Source: Burkholderiales bacterium
Lineage (GTDB): Bacteria > Pseudomonadota > Gammaproteobacteria > Burkholderiales > Burkholderiaceae_C
Direction: 5' to 3'
Length of the DNA: 64,000 bases
NCBI GenBank assembly: GCA_017307865.1
Contig: JAFKGE010000029.1
Coordinates: 1-64,000, forward strand
Shown in pieces: positions 22,857 through 32,512 of this stretch. How positions within the stretch are numbered: the first letter of the stretch is position 1; the number at the start of each line of letters is the position of its first letter. The translations under genes and the position numbers were made by a program. The notes under the pieces are model-generated. The model saw only the letters and a list, made by a program, of their open reading frames with translations, searched no databases and was not told where the DNA came from.

Positions 22857-24080
22857 TCAGGCCGCCGCCATGCGCGCCGGCATGCGCGCCTCGCGGATCG
22901 GCAGGTTGATGACGGCCGCCAGCAGCGCCAGCACGATGTCGGCGCCCCACATCCAGCCGTAGTTGCCGAAGCGGGTGATGGCCAGGCCGCCCAGCCAGGC
23001 GCCCAGAAAGCCGCCGATCTGATGCGACAGCAAGGTCAGGCCGAACAGCGTGCCCAGGTAGCGCACGCCGAACAGCTTGCCGACGATGCCGGCCGTCGGC
23101 GGCACGGTGGCCAGCCAGGTCAGGCCCAGGCCGATGGCGAAGACGTAGAACACCCAGGGTTCGCTGGGCATCAGCAGGTACCAGCCGATCAGCACCGCGC
23201 GGCTGGCGTACATCAGCGCCAGGATCATCTTGCTGCGGTACACGCCCACCAAGTGGCCCACCCACAGGCTGCCGACGATGTTGGACAACCCGATCAGCGC
23301 CAGCGAGGTGCTGGCCACCGTGGGCGGCAGGCCGCACAGGTCGACCTCGGTCGGCAGGTGCGTGACCAGGAAGGCGATGTGAAAGCCGCAGGTGAAAAAG
23401 CCCGCGTGCAGCAGCCAGTAGCTGCGGTCGCCCAGCGCCTGGCGCAGCGCCTGGCGCAGGCCGCCGGCGGGCGCCGCCGCGTGCGCCGGGTGGGCGTACC
23501 CGTGGCTGCCGCGCGTCAGCTTGCCGACCAGCGGCAGCGCCGCCAGCACCAGCACCGCCAGGCTGTACAGCGCGCCCATCCAGCCCAGCAGCTGGATCAG
23601 CTTTTGCGTCAGCGGCGCAAACACGAACTGCCCCATCGAGCTGCCGGCGTTGATGACGCCCGCCGCCGTGCCGCGCGCCTCGTCCGACATGCGCTGCGCC
23701 GCCGCGCCGATCAGCACCGAGAAGCTGCCCGCGCCCGCACCCACCGCCACCAGCAGGCCCTGCGTGAAGATCAGGCCCCAGCTGGAGCCCCACAGCGGCG
23801 TCAGCGCCATGCCCACCGCCATCACCACGATGCCGCCCAGCAGCACCGGGCGCGCGCCCCAGCGGTCGGCGGCGGCGCCGGCCAGCGGCTGGATCGCGCC
23901 CCAGCTGAACTGCGCGATGGCGAAGGCGAAGCTGATGGTGGCGATGCCCAGCCCGGTGGAGGTGTTGATCGGCCCCAGGAACAGGCCCAGCGACTGGCGC
24001 GCGCCCATGGTGATCATCAGGATGCCGGCCGCGGCCAGCGTGATGGCCAGGGCGCCGGGTTCTTTGAGCTTGGAGAGCAT
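22857..24080 (-). CDS. MFS transporter, OFA/oxalate-formate antiporter-like
   Basis: 407 residues with twelve predicted membrane helices. The N-terminal half carries GARQSLGLFLGPI and the loop motif GAAADRWGARPVL typical of the major facilitator family. The second half has GSLWVGHLVGVYRSK and ends in a short basic tail. The solute is unknown; monocarboxylate/oxalate-type carriers look closest. The ATG at 24080 is chosen over an upstream codon that would add a polar leader. It is divergent from a LysR-type gene that is probably its regulator. Confidence 0.85.
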   Translation of the reverse strand: MLSKLKEPGALAITLAAAGILMITMGARQSLGLFLGPINTSTGLGIATISFAFAIAQFSWGAIQPLAGAAADRWGARPVLLGGIVVMAVGMALTPLWGSSWGLIFTQGLLVAVGAGAGSFSVLIGAAAQRMSDEARGTAAGVINAGSSMGQFVFAPLTQKLIQLLGWMGALYSLAVLVLAALPLVGKLTRGSHGYAHPAHAAAPAGGLRQALRQALGDRSYWLLHAGFFTCGFHIAFLVTHLPTEVDLCGLPPTVASTSLALIGLSNIVGSLWVGHLVGVYRSKMILALMYASRAVLIGWYLLMPSEPWVFYVFAIGLGLTWLATVPPTAGIVGKLFGVRYLGTLFGLTLLSHQIGGFLGAWLGGLAITRFGNYGWMWGADIVLALLAAVINLPIREARMPARMAAA

Positions 24081-24188
24081 GGGACGTGATCCGGGAGGGA
24101 GGGTGGCCGAAACCGAAGGCAAGGTGACGGCCTGGGTGATGATAGGTCCGTTCCGCTGATCCATTGAGCCCATAATTCAGCCGACAAC

Positions 24189-24205
24189 GTCAATAACTGG
24201 TTGAC
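24189..24205. promoter_or_regulatory. Candidate LysR-type operator between MFS and lysR genes
   Basis: A perfect inverted repeat GTCAA-N7-TTGAC ends two bases before the lysR start codon. A regulator binding here could repress its own translation start region and control the divergent MFS gene. Confidence 0.45.
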
Positions 24206-24206
24206 A

Positions 24207-25268
24207 ATGACCGAACGCAGCACCGCCTCCTCATCGCTTCGCGCCGTCGGCGCCGCACCGCCCGAGGCCTTCTGGCTGCCGTCCTGGCACGCCTTCATCA
24301 AGACGGTGGAGCTGGGCAGCATGGCCGCTTGCGCGCGGGCGTTGGACTGCACGCGCGCGCAAGTCAGCCGCCAGATGGCCGAGCTGGAAGCGCACCTGGG
24401 CGCGCGCCTGCTGGAGCGCTCGACCCGCCGCCTGCGGCCCACGCCGGCCGGCGAGGTGTTTTTGCAGCATGCGCGCCAGGCGCTGGACAGCGTGGCCGCC
24501 ACGCACATCGCGCTGGGCCAGCAGGCCGGCCGCCCGCAGGGCGTGCTGCGCGTCAGCGCCACCATCACCTTCGGGCGCATCTACGTCGCGCCGCTGCTGC
24601 CGCCGCTGCTGGCCGCGCACCCGCAGCTGGTGTGCGAACTGATCCTGACCGACCAGCTGGTGGACCTGGTGCAAGACCAGATCGACCTGGCCCTGCGCAT
24701 GACGCGCAGCCCGCCGCAGGACGCGGTGGCGCGGCGCATCGCCGCCATCGAGCGCGCCCTCTTCGCCGCGCCGGCCTACCTGGCCGCGCACGGCGCGCCC
24801 GCCAGCGTGGCCGAGCTGGCGCGCCACCAGACCCTGAGCTACCTGCTGACCGACGACGACCACTGGCGCCTGCAGGACGCCGGCGGCGCCGAACACCGCC
24901 TGCCCGCCAGCAGCCGCCTGCGCCTGAACAGCACCGACGCCCTGCTGGACGCGGCGCTGGCCGGGCTGGGCCTGGCCATCCTGCCGGTCTACCTGGCGGC
25001 ACCGCACGTGGCGGCCGGCCGGCTGCGGGCGGTGCTGCCGCAGCTGCAGCCCGTCACCCCGCACGGCAGCGCCATCTATGCCTGCTACACCCCCAGCCGC
25101 GTGCGCAGCCCCAAGGTGCGCGTGCTGCTGGACGCGCTGCGCGAGCGCTTCGAGCCGGTGCCGCCGTGGGAGCGGGGCGTTGAAAGCTCCAAACAGCCGG
25201 ACGCAGAGGGCGCCAAGGATTCGCAGAGGACGCAAAAGACATCCACCCAAATGCTTTTAAAAAGATAG
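24207..25268 (+). CDS. LysR-family transcriptional regulator
   Basis: 353 residues. The N-terminal winged helix-turn-helix (about 18-80, FIKTVELGSMAACARALDC, then AQVSRQMAELE) is followed by a substrate-binding domain (about 108-315). It probably regulates the divergent MFS gene. The last 26 residues (328-353, ESSKQPDAEGAKD...) are unlike LysR proteins and are encoded by repetitive DNA; the stop TAG itself lies in a hairpin repeat. The ancestral protein probably ended near residue 325. The ATG at 24207 is the natural start. Confidence 0.9.
   Translation: MTERSTASSSLRAVGAAPPEAFWLPSWHAFIKTVELGSMAACARALDCTRAQVSRQMAELEAHLGARLLERSTRRLRPTPAGEVFLQHARQALDSVAATHIALGQQAGRPQGVLRVSATITFGRIYVAPLLPPLLAAHPQLVCELILTDQLVDLVQDQIDLALRMTRSPPQDAVARRIAAIERALFAAPAYLAAHGAPASVAELARHQTLSYLLTDDDHWRLQDAGGAEHRLPASSRLRLNSTDALLDAALAGLGLAILPVYLAAPHVAAGRLRAVLPQLQPVTPHGSAIYACYTPSRVRSPKVRVLLDALRERFEPVPPWERGVESSKQPDAEGAKDSQRTQKTSTQMLLKR
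25190..25244. repeat. Left arm of an inverted repeat pair (CGCAGAGG-type)
   Basis: It matches the reverse complement of 25318-25374, sharing CCAAACAGCCG, ACGCAGAGGGCGC and GGACGCA. It is coding here and specifies the odd C-terminal tail of the LysR protein. Confidence 0.75.
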
Positions 25269-25303
25269 CGCCCCGCGCCCGTTGCGCGGGGGCTTCAATC
25301 GAT
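25255..25303. repeat. ~50-bp hairpin repeat, copy 3
   Basis: GC-rich stem CCCCGCGC/GCGCGGGG, flanked by TTTTAAAAAGATAGCGCC. It supplies the TAG stop of the LysR gene. On the minus strand the stem is followed by CTTTTT, so it can terminate the thioredoxin gene. Confidence 0.65.
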
Positions 25304-25317
25304 GCTGTGCCTATTTC

Positions 25318-25374
25318 GGACTTTTCTGCGTCCTTTGCGCTCTCTCTGCGCCCTCTGCGTTCGGCTGTTTGGTG
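25318..25374. repeat. Right arm of the inverted repeat pair
   Basis: Mirror copy of 25190-25244. It begins about 6 bases beyond the thioredoxin stop codon. The pair could fold into a long hairpin between the two convergent genes. Confidence 0.75.
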
Positions 25375-25379
25375 TTCCT

Positions 25380-25712
25380 TCAGCCGCCCGCGATCTGCCG
25401 CAGCGCCTGCTCGACCTCGGCGCTGGCCTGCGGCCGCACCACGCGGGCCACTTCCTGCCCTTCGCGCAGAAACACCAGCGTCGGCCACAGCTTGACGCGA
25501 AAGCTGCGCCCCAGCGGGCGCCCGGGCCCGTCCTCGACCTTGACGTGCGGCACCGCCGCGCCCGCCTGCGCGAAGGCGGCGGCGATGTGCGGCTGCGCGC
25601 CCTGGCACCAGCCGCACCAGTTGGCGCCGAACTCCAGCACCAGCGGGCCGCGCGTGGCGTCGACGTCGGCGCGGGTCTCGGTTTCGGGGACGAAGGTGGC
25701 GGTGTAGGGCAT
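25380..25712 (-). CDS. Thioredoxin-like protein (WCGWC)
   Basis: 110 residues, one thioredoxin domain with the active site NWCGWCQG near residue 33 and the cis-Pro in KLWPTLVF. There is no signal peptide, so a cytoplasmic disulphide reductase is likely. The WCGWC form with an extra Gly-Trp differs from classic WCGPC and suggests a specialised redox partner. The ATG at 25712 gives the whole domain; a much longer open frame upstream is antisense noise to the globin gene. Confidence 0.88.
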   Translation of the reverse strand: MPYTATFVPETETRADVDATRGPLVLEFGANWCGWCQGAQPHIAAAFAQAGAAVPHVKVEDGPGRPLGRSFRVKLWPTLVFLREGQEVARVVRPQASAEVEQALRQIAGG

Positions 25713-25832
25713 GGCGAAAAAGCAAGTCGTTGCCGGCCGATCATATCGGCCGTGCCCTGCTTGGCCCCACCCGGTGCGCGGGCAAGCCGGCGCGGCCCGG
25801 GCCGGCGGGCGTGGGCGCGCTATCGTGGGCCC

Positions 25833-26261
25833 ATGCGAGCCATGGAAGACCTGTCGCAACTGCCCGACCGCGCCGCCATCGCGCGGCTGGTCGAGCGCTT
25901 TTACGCCGACGTGCGCGCCGACGATCTGCTGGCCTCCGTGTTCGAGCCGCGGCTGCACGGCCGCTGGCCGGCGCACCTGGTGCGCATGACGGACTTCTGG
26001 TGCACCACGCTCAAGCTGGAGCGCAGCTTTCGCGGCGACGTGCACCACAAGCACATGGCCCTGGACGGCATCCGGCCCGCCCACCTGCAGCGCTGGCTGC
26101 GCCTGTGGCAGCGCGACACGGCGCTGGAGCTTCAGCCGGCCGCCGCCGCCCGCCTGCAGGACGTGGCGGTGGGCATCGCCCGCGTGATGTTTTTGGGCTG
26201 GTTCGGGCGCCTGCCTTCGCGCGATCAGTTGCTGGACGAGCTGGCCCTGGACGCCGCCTGA
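25833..26261 (+). CDS. Group III truncated haemoglobin
   Basis: 142 residues, the size of class 3 (P-type) truncated globins, which bind haem and oxygen or NO. The proximal His is probably His74 in VHHKHMAL. FW at 55-56 and the C-terminal MFLGWFG are family-typical. An ATG at 25842 is an alternative start. The last 37 bases overlap the convergent mobA gene. The role is probably NO or oxygen handling, as for other family members. Confidence 0.88.
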   Translation: MRAMEDLSQLPDRAAIARLVERFYADVRADDLLASVFEPRLHGRWPAHLVRMTDFWCTTLKLERSFRGDVHHKHMALDGIRPAHLQRWLRLWQRDTALELQPAAAARLQDVAVGIARVMFLGWFGRLPSRDQLLDELALDAA

Positions 26262-26914
26262 TCGGCGCCCGGGCCAGCCTCGGCCGCGCGCAACTCGTCC
26301 GGCGTGTTGAGGTTGGCAAAGGCCTGCGGCTCGTCGTCGGCGCGGTCGAAGGCCACCAGCGCCGTGCGGTGCTGCGCACTCCAGTCCAGAATGCCGCGCC
26401 CGCCCGCCTGCAGATAAGCCTGCAGGCTGCCCGCCAGCGTGGTGCGCAGCAGGCAAAACACCGGCTGGGCCTGCAGGCGCGGCGCGCCCCGGTTGTCGCG
26501 CTCGGGCGTTGCCGCCATGGCCAAATCGGCCTCTTGCGCTTGCAGGGCGTGCGCCAGGCGCTCGCAAAGCGATAGCGGAAAGTGCGGCGTGTCGCAGGGC
26601 ACGGTCAACAGCAGCGGCGTGCCGGCGTGGGTCGAGCCGGCCAGAAAGCCGGCCAGCGGGCCGGGAAAGTCGGGCCAGTCGTCGGCCAGCACCGGCACGC
26701 CCAGGGCCTCGTAGTCGGCGCGGTGGCGGTTGGCGCTGATGAGCACGTGCGCCGGCGGCAGGCTTTGCTGGCGCAGGCGCTGCAGCGCGTGCTGCACCAG
26801 CGGCCGGCCCTGCAGCATTTGCAGGCCCTTGTCCGCCCCGCCCATGCGCGCGCCGCGGCCGCCGGCCAGGATGAGGGCGGTGATGGGCAGCGGGGCGGTC
26901 GGCGGGGAGGCCAC
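26225..26914 (-). CDS. mobA: Molybdenum cofactor guanylyltransferase
   Basis: 229 residues. It transfers GMP from GTP to molybdopterin to form the bis-MGD precursor. The nucleotide-binding LILAGGRGARMGGADKGLQ is at about 14-32. PCDTPHFP holds the metal-binding Asp, and NTPDEL closes the domain. It starts with GTG 22 bases after moaA, so the two form a molybdenum-cofactor operon. The 3' end overlaps the convergent globin gene by 37 bases, giving a Ser/Ala-rich tail. Confidence 0.93.
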   Translation of the reverse strand: MASPPTAPLPITALILAGGRGARMGGADKGLQMLQGRPLVQHALQRLRQQSLPPAHVLISANRHRADYEALGVPVLADDWPDFPGPLAGFLAGSTHAGTPLLLTVPCDTPHFPLSLCERLAHALQAQEADLAMAATPERDNRGAPRLQAQPVFCLLRTTLAGSLQAYLQAGGRGILDWSAQHRTALVAFDRADDEPQAFANLNTPDELRAAEAGPGADQAASRASSSSN

Positions 26915-26936
26915 GGGGGGCGCGCGGATCAGTTTC

Positions 26937-28085
<1,149 letters not shown>

Positions 28086-28211
28086 GCGGCCCATTATGCG
28101 CAAGCGCCGTAGGCGCGTGGCCCGTGGTGACTTGCCCGCGCTGGGCGTGCGCCCTGCGCGCCACGGGCCGGCACGCTAAGATCAGTGACCGCTTAAGTTC
28201 GGCGGCACCGA

Positions 28212-28748
28212 ATGAACCGCATGTCCATGCCTTCCAACACCACGCGCCGCCGCTGGCTGCAAGCCACCGCGGCCGGCCTTGCGTTGCCGGCGTCGGCCAT
28301 CGTCCAGGCCAAGCCCGAGAAAGAGCCGCCGCTGCCCGCCGTCGGCAGCGCGCTGCCCCTGGCCCCCGCGCCGCTGCTGGGCGGTGGGCAGTTCGACCCC
28401 GCGCAGGCCGACGGCCGCGTGCTGGTGCTGTACTGGTGGGCCAGCTGGTGCCCGTTTTGCGCCGAGCAAAGCCCCGAGATGCAAAAGCTGTGGGACGCCC
28501 AGCGCGGCCGCGGCCTGCAGATGCTGACCCTGTCGATCGACAAGAAGCCCGAGCTGGCCGTGGCCTATCTGCGCAAGAAGAACTACAACTTTCCGGCCGC
28601 GTGGCTCAGCCCCGAGCTGCTGCGCCACTACCACAAGCCCGAGGGCCTGCCCGTCACCGTGGTGCGTGGCAAGGACGGGCGCGTGGCGCAGGCCGAGAAG
28701 GGCCAGCTGTTTCCCGAAGACGTGGCGCAGCTGGCGCGCTGGCTGTAG
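28212..28748 (+). CDS. TlpA/ResA-like exported thioredoxin
   Basis: 178 residues. A Tat-like signal (TTRRRWLQATAAGLALP) ends at about residue 33. The thioredoxin fold has the active site WASWCPFCAEQ near 80. The later cis-Pro region is EGLPVTVV. It probably acts in the periplasm as a thiol-disulphide reductant, for example in cytochrome c or enzyme maturation. It stands alone and a hairpin repeat with a T run follows the stop. Confidence 0.88.
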   Translation: MNRMSMPSNTTRRRWLQATAAGLALPASAIVQAKPEKEPPLPAVGSALPLAPAPLLGGGQFDPAQADGRVLVLYWWASWCPFCAEQSPEMQKLWDAQRGRGLQMLTLSIDKKPELAVAYLRKKNYNFPAAWLSPELLRHYHKPEGLPVTVVRGKDGRVAQAEKGQLFPEDVAQLARWL

Positions 28749-28765
28749 CGGCTGGCTCCGTTTCT

Positions 28766-28822
28766 ATCGAAACAATAGCTGCTTGCGCTTGGTGGACAAG
28801 CGCCAGAGCCTTTTTTGATTCA
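28766..28822 (+). repeat. ~50-bp hairpin repeat, copy 4 (terminator-like)
   Basis: AATAGCTGCTTGCGCTTG, loop, CAAGCGCCAGAGCC, then TTTTTTG. The T run after the stem makes it a plausible terminator for the TlpA-like gene. Confidence 0.75.
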
Positions 28823-28837
28823 TAAACCGGTGCAGCC

Positions 28838-29599
<762 letters not shown>

Positions 29600-29710
29600 G
29601 GGTGTTTCCTTGTGATGAGGGGGTCGAATCAGCCGGCATGGTAAGGCGCGCCGGGGCCGATGCGGCTACGATGTCCCTTTTCCACTGGCAACCGGCAAAG
29701 GATGGCGACC

Positions 29711-30415
29711 ATGAACGGCTCTCTCATCGACGACCTGATGGGTCAAATGCAAGGCGCTCCGCTGGGGCAGATCGCGCAGCAGCTGGGCACCGACCCGGGC
29801 ACGGCCAGCAACGCCATTGCCGCCGCGCTGCCCACGCTGGTGGGCGCGCTGGGGCACAACGCGCAGCAGCCCGGCGGCGCCGACGCGCTGTTCAACGCGC
29901 TGCAGCGCGACCATTCGGGCCAGGGCGCGATGGACCTCGGCGGCCTGCTGGGTTCGCTCACGCAGGGCGGCGCGGGCGGTGGTGGCGGCGGCCTGGGTGG
30001 GCTGCTGGGGGGCCTGCTGGGCGGGGTGATGGGAGGTGGCGGCGGCGCGCCGGCCAGCCCGCCCAGCGCGCAGCTGGATGCGGGCGGCATCCTGGGTCAC
30101 ATCTTCGGCGATGCGCAGGGCCGCGCCCAATCGGGGCTGAGCCAGGCCACGGGCCTGAACGGCGGCCAGGCCGGCCAGCTCCTGATGATGCTGGCGCCCC
30201 TGGTGATGTCGGCGCTGGCCAAGCACACCAGCAGCAACAACCTGGACGCCGGCGGCCTGGGCCAGATGCTGGGCCAGGAGCAGGCGCGCGTGCAGCAGCA
30301 GGGCGGCCTGGGCGGCGGCCTGCTCGGCGCCGTGCTCGATCAGAACGGCGACGGTCAGGTCGACCTGAGCGACTTGCTGAAGGTGGGCGGCAGCCTGTTG
30401 GGCGGGCGCCGCTGA
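29711..30415 (+). CDS. YidB/DUF937 family protein
   Basis: 234 residues. The N-terminal DUF937 part (SLIDDLMGQMQG, later NAIAAALPTLVGAL) is followed by two Gly-rich linkers and a second helical domain. A final EF-hand-like loop DQNGDGQVDLSD (210-221) may bind calcium. The function of YidB is not established. The ATG at 29711 is chosen because AAAGG lies at the right distance; the ATG three codons earlier directly abuts it. Confidence 0.85.
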   Translation: MNGSLIDDLMGQMQGAPLGQIAQQLGTDPGTASNAIAAALPTLVGALGHNAQQPGGADALFNALQRDHSGQGAMDLGGLLGSLTQGGAGGGGGGLGGLLGGLLGGVMGGGGGAPASPPSAQLDAGGILGHIFGDAQGRAQSGLSQATGLNGGQAGQLLMMLAPLVMSALAKHTSSNNLDAGGLGQMLGQEQARVQQQGGLGGGLLGAVLDQNGDGQVDLSDLLKVGGSLLGGRR

Positions 30416-30437
30416 ACTGCCGCCTGGATCGGACAGC

Positions 30438-30465
30438 AAAAAGCCACGCTTCGGCGTGGCTTTTT
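30438..30465. terminator. Bidirectional terminator
   Basis: AAAAAGCCACGC-TTCG-GCGTGGCTTTTT is a symmetrical hairpin with T runs on both strands. It serves the yidB-like gene and the convergent 52-residue gene. Confidence 0.92.
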
Positions 30466-30485
30466 GTCGGGTGTCCGGCGGGCGT

Positions 30486-30644
30486 TCAGCCCTGGTGCGG
30501 GCGCTTGCCGGGGTTCTTCTTGCTGCGGGTGTGCGAGCCGCGCTCCAGGCTGCGCTTTTGGCCCACGGCCAGCTTGCGCGTGGGGGCGCCGGGCAGCGGC
30601 GGGGTGGCCTTGCGCATGGCTTCGGTGACGATTTGCTTGCCCAT
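30486..30644 (-). CDS. Small basic protein, conserved in appearance, function unknown
   Basis: 52 residues, rich in Lys, Arg and Pro (starts MGKQIVTEAMRKATPP, ends KKNPGKRPHQG), with a strongly positive charge and no membrane segment. The ATG at 30644 has a clear AAAAGGAT ribosome site 8 bases upstream and the gene ends at a good terminator, so it is very likely translated. It could bind nucleic acid or ribosomes, but that is inference from charge alone. Confidence 0.7.
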   Translation of the reverse strand: MGKQIVTEAMRKATPPLPGAPTRKLAVGQKRSLERGSHTRSKKNPGKRPHQG

Positions 30645-30788
30645 GGTGTGATCCTTTTGGTGTGTTGGCTGAAAACCCTCTATTTTCACCGATTTCCGGG
30701 CGCGCCCGACCGCTGGACTGGCTGGGCGTTGCATCGACGCTGAACCCCGGGAAAACCCTGAACCAAATTCCAGTGGTTTCTGCACACT

Positions 30789-30800
30789 GAACTGTATACA
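30789..30800. promoter_or_regulatory. Candidate GntR-type operator upstream of the urate oxidase gene
   Basis: ACTGTATACAAT contains the palindrome TGTATACA, similar to TTGTATACAA sites bound by GntR-family regulators of purine catabolism. It is 128 bases before the puuD-type start. No regulator gene lies nearby. Confidence 0.4.
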
Positions 30801-30927
30801 ATTTGCCCTGGTCGCAGCGGTGCAAGGAAGGGCGGGCCATGGGCCCCGCCAAGTCTCCAAGCGCGATCACCTGTAGACGGCTCGCAGCGCCCGCGGTGGC
30901 GAGCCGCATCGAGAGGAGACTCGCGCC

Positions 30928-32139
30928 TTGGAAACCTATCTGCTCGACTGGGCCAACCTGCTGCTGCGCTGGCTGCACGTGATCGTGGCCATCGCCTGGA
31001 TCGGCTCGTCGTTCTACTTCGTCTTTCTGGACAGCAACCTCGAGCCGCCCAAGGCCGACGACCTGAAGAAAAAGGGCGTGGACGGCGCCATCTGGTCGGT
31101 GCACGGCGGGGGCTTCTACAACGCCCACAAGTACATGGTGGCGCCCCAGGGCGGCGCCATCGACAGCAAGCTGCACTGGTTCTACTGGGAAAGCTACTGG
31201 ACCTGGATGTCGGGCTTTGCGCTGTTCGTGGTGCTCTACCTCTGGAACGCCAGCATCTTCCTGGTCGACAAGAACGTGTTCGACTGGTCGCCGGTGGCGG
31301 CGGGCTTCGCCGCCGTGGGCTTTCTGGTCGGCTTCTGGCTGATTTACGACACCATCTGCCGCGTGTTCGGCTTTCGCCCCAACGGCGACCGCATCGTCGG
31401 CGCGCTGATCCTGGTGGTGGTGGCGATCGCGGCCTGGCTGGCCTGCCACCTGTTCGCCGGTCGCGCCGCCTTCCTGATCGTGGGCGCCATGATCGCCACC
31501 AGCATGAGCGCCAACGTGTTCTTCTGGATCATCCCGGGCCAGCGCAAGGTGGTGGCCGCCATGACCAGCGGCCAGCCCTACGACCCGGCCGAGTTCGCCA
31601 TTTACGGCAAGCGCGGCAAGCAGCGCAGCGTGCACAACACCTACTTCACGCTGCCGGTCATCGTGGCCATGCTCAGCAACCACTACAGCTTTCTGTACAG
31701 CGACGCCCACCGCTGGGTGGTGCTGTTCGTGCTGATGCTGGCCGGCGCGCTGATCCGCCAGTTCTTCGTCGCCCGCCACGCCTGGCACCTGGGCAAGGCC
31801 CGCCATCCGTGGCCCTACGCCGCCGTCGGCGTGCTGCTGCTGATCGGCCTGGTGGCCTGGATGAAGCCCGCGCCCGAGGCCCCCGCCGCCGCCGCGCCCG
31901 CCACGGTGGACTACGCGCAGATCAAGCCGATCCTGGAGCAGCGCTGCTACCTGTGCCACGGCGAGGCGGTGCAGCAAAAAGGCCTGCGCTTCGATTCGGA
32001 GGAGCAGGCCAAGACCCACGCCCAGCTGATCTACCAGCAGGTGGTGGTGCAAAAGCTGATGCCGCTGGGCAACGCCACGCAGATGACCGAGGCCGAGCGC
32101 GGCATGGTCAAGCGCTGGTTCGAGGGTGGGGCGAAATAG
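30928..32139 (+). CDS. Membrane-bound urate oxidase with cytochrome c domain (PuuD type)
   Basis: 403 residues. It oxidises urate to 5-hydroxyisourate and passes electrons to the respiratory chain. The N-terminal DUF989 part has about eight membrane helices (from residue 8 to about 310, with AIAWIGSSFYFVFLD and MVAPQGG). The C-terminal cytochrome c domain has the haem motif CYLCH (340-344) and a Met ligand candidate in KLMPLGN. The start is TTG at 30928 with GAGAGGAG 9-10 bases before it. No other urate genes adjoin. Confidence 0.92.
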   Translation: METYLLDWANLLLRWLHVIVAIAWIGSSFYFVFLDSNLEPPKADDLKKKGVDGAIWSVHGGGFYNAHKYMVAPQGGAIDSKLHWFYWESYWTWMSGFALFVVLYLWNASIFLVDKNVFDWSPVAAGFAAVGFLVGFWLIYDTICRVFGFRPNGDRIVGALILVVVAIAAWLACHLFAGRAAFLIVGAMIATSMSANVFFWIIPGQRKVVAAMTSGQPYDPAEFAIYGKRGKQRSVHNTYFTLPVIVAMLSNHYSFLYSDAHRWVVLFVLMLAGALIRQFFVARHAWHLGKARHPWPYAAVGVLLLIGLVAWMKPAPEAPAAAAPATVDYAQIKPILEQRCYLCHGEAVQQKGLRFDSEEQAKTHAQLIYQQVVVQKLMPLGNATQMTEAERGMVKRWFEGGAK

Positions 32140-32161
32140 GCTTGCTGCCGTGCCCCATGGG

Positions 32162-32512
32162 TCAGCGCCAGTGGTTGAGGATGTGGAACTGGCCTTGCAC
32201 CGGCAGGCCGGCGGCTTGCAGTGCGTCGATCGCCCGCACGATGTGCCCGTAGTCCATGGTGTGGCGCGGGTTGCCGTCGCGGAAGACAGCGAGCACGCCC
32301 GCGTGCCCGCCGGCCTGCCGCGCCAGCGCCAGGAAGTCGGCCACGTTGTGGGTCAACAGCGTGCGCCCCTGGCTTTGCGCCTGGGCGAAGACCTGGGCGT
32401 CGGGCAGGCCGTTGCAGCCCAACTCGGCCACGCTGAGCACGTCGTGGCCAGCCTGACGCAGGGCGTCGAGCAGTCGGCGCGCCTGGCTGTCCTCGTCGAC
32501 CAGCAGCTTCAT
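32162..32512 (-). CDS. DUF5615 PIN-like toxin
   Basis: 116 residues, complete. PIN-like acidic residues are present in KLLVDEDSQ at the start, VAELG, and LLTHNVADF in the middle. DUF5615 proteins are Mut7-C/PIN-like nucleases found beside DUF433 antitoxins. The start overlaps the stop of the upstream DUF433 gene (ATGA), which couples translation. It is presumably an RNase toxin, by family and context only. Confidence 0.85.
   Translation of the reverse strand: MKLLVDEDSQARRLLDALRQAGHDVLSVAELGCNGLPDAQVFAQAQSQGRTLLTHNVADFLALARQAGGHAGVLAVFRDGNPRHTMDYGHIVRAIDALQAAGLPVQGQFHILNHWR

Noticed and set aside
28086-28211. Molybdenum-cofactor riboswitch near moaA
   Set aside because: The short upstream region shows no long conserved stem array; nothing riboswitch-like can be supported.
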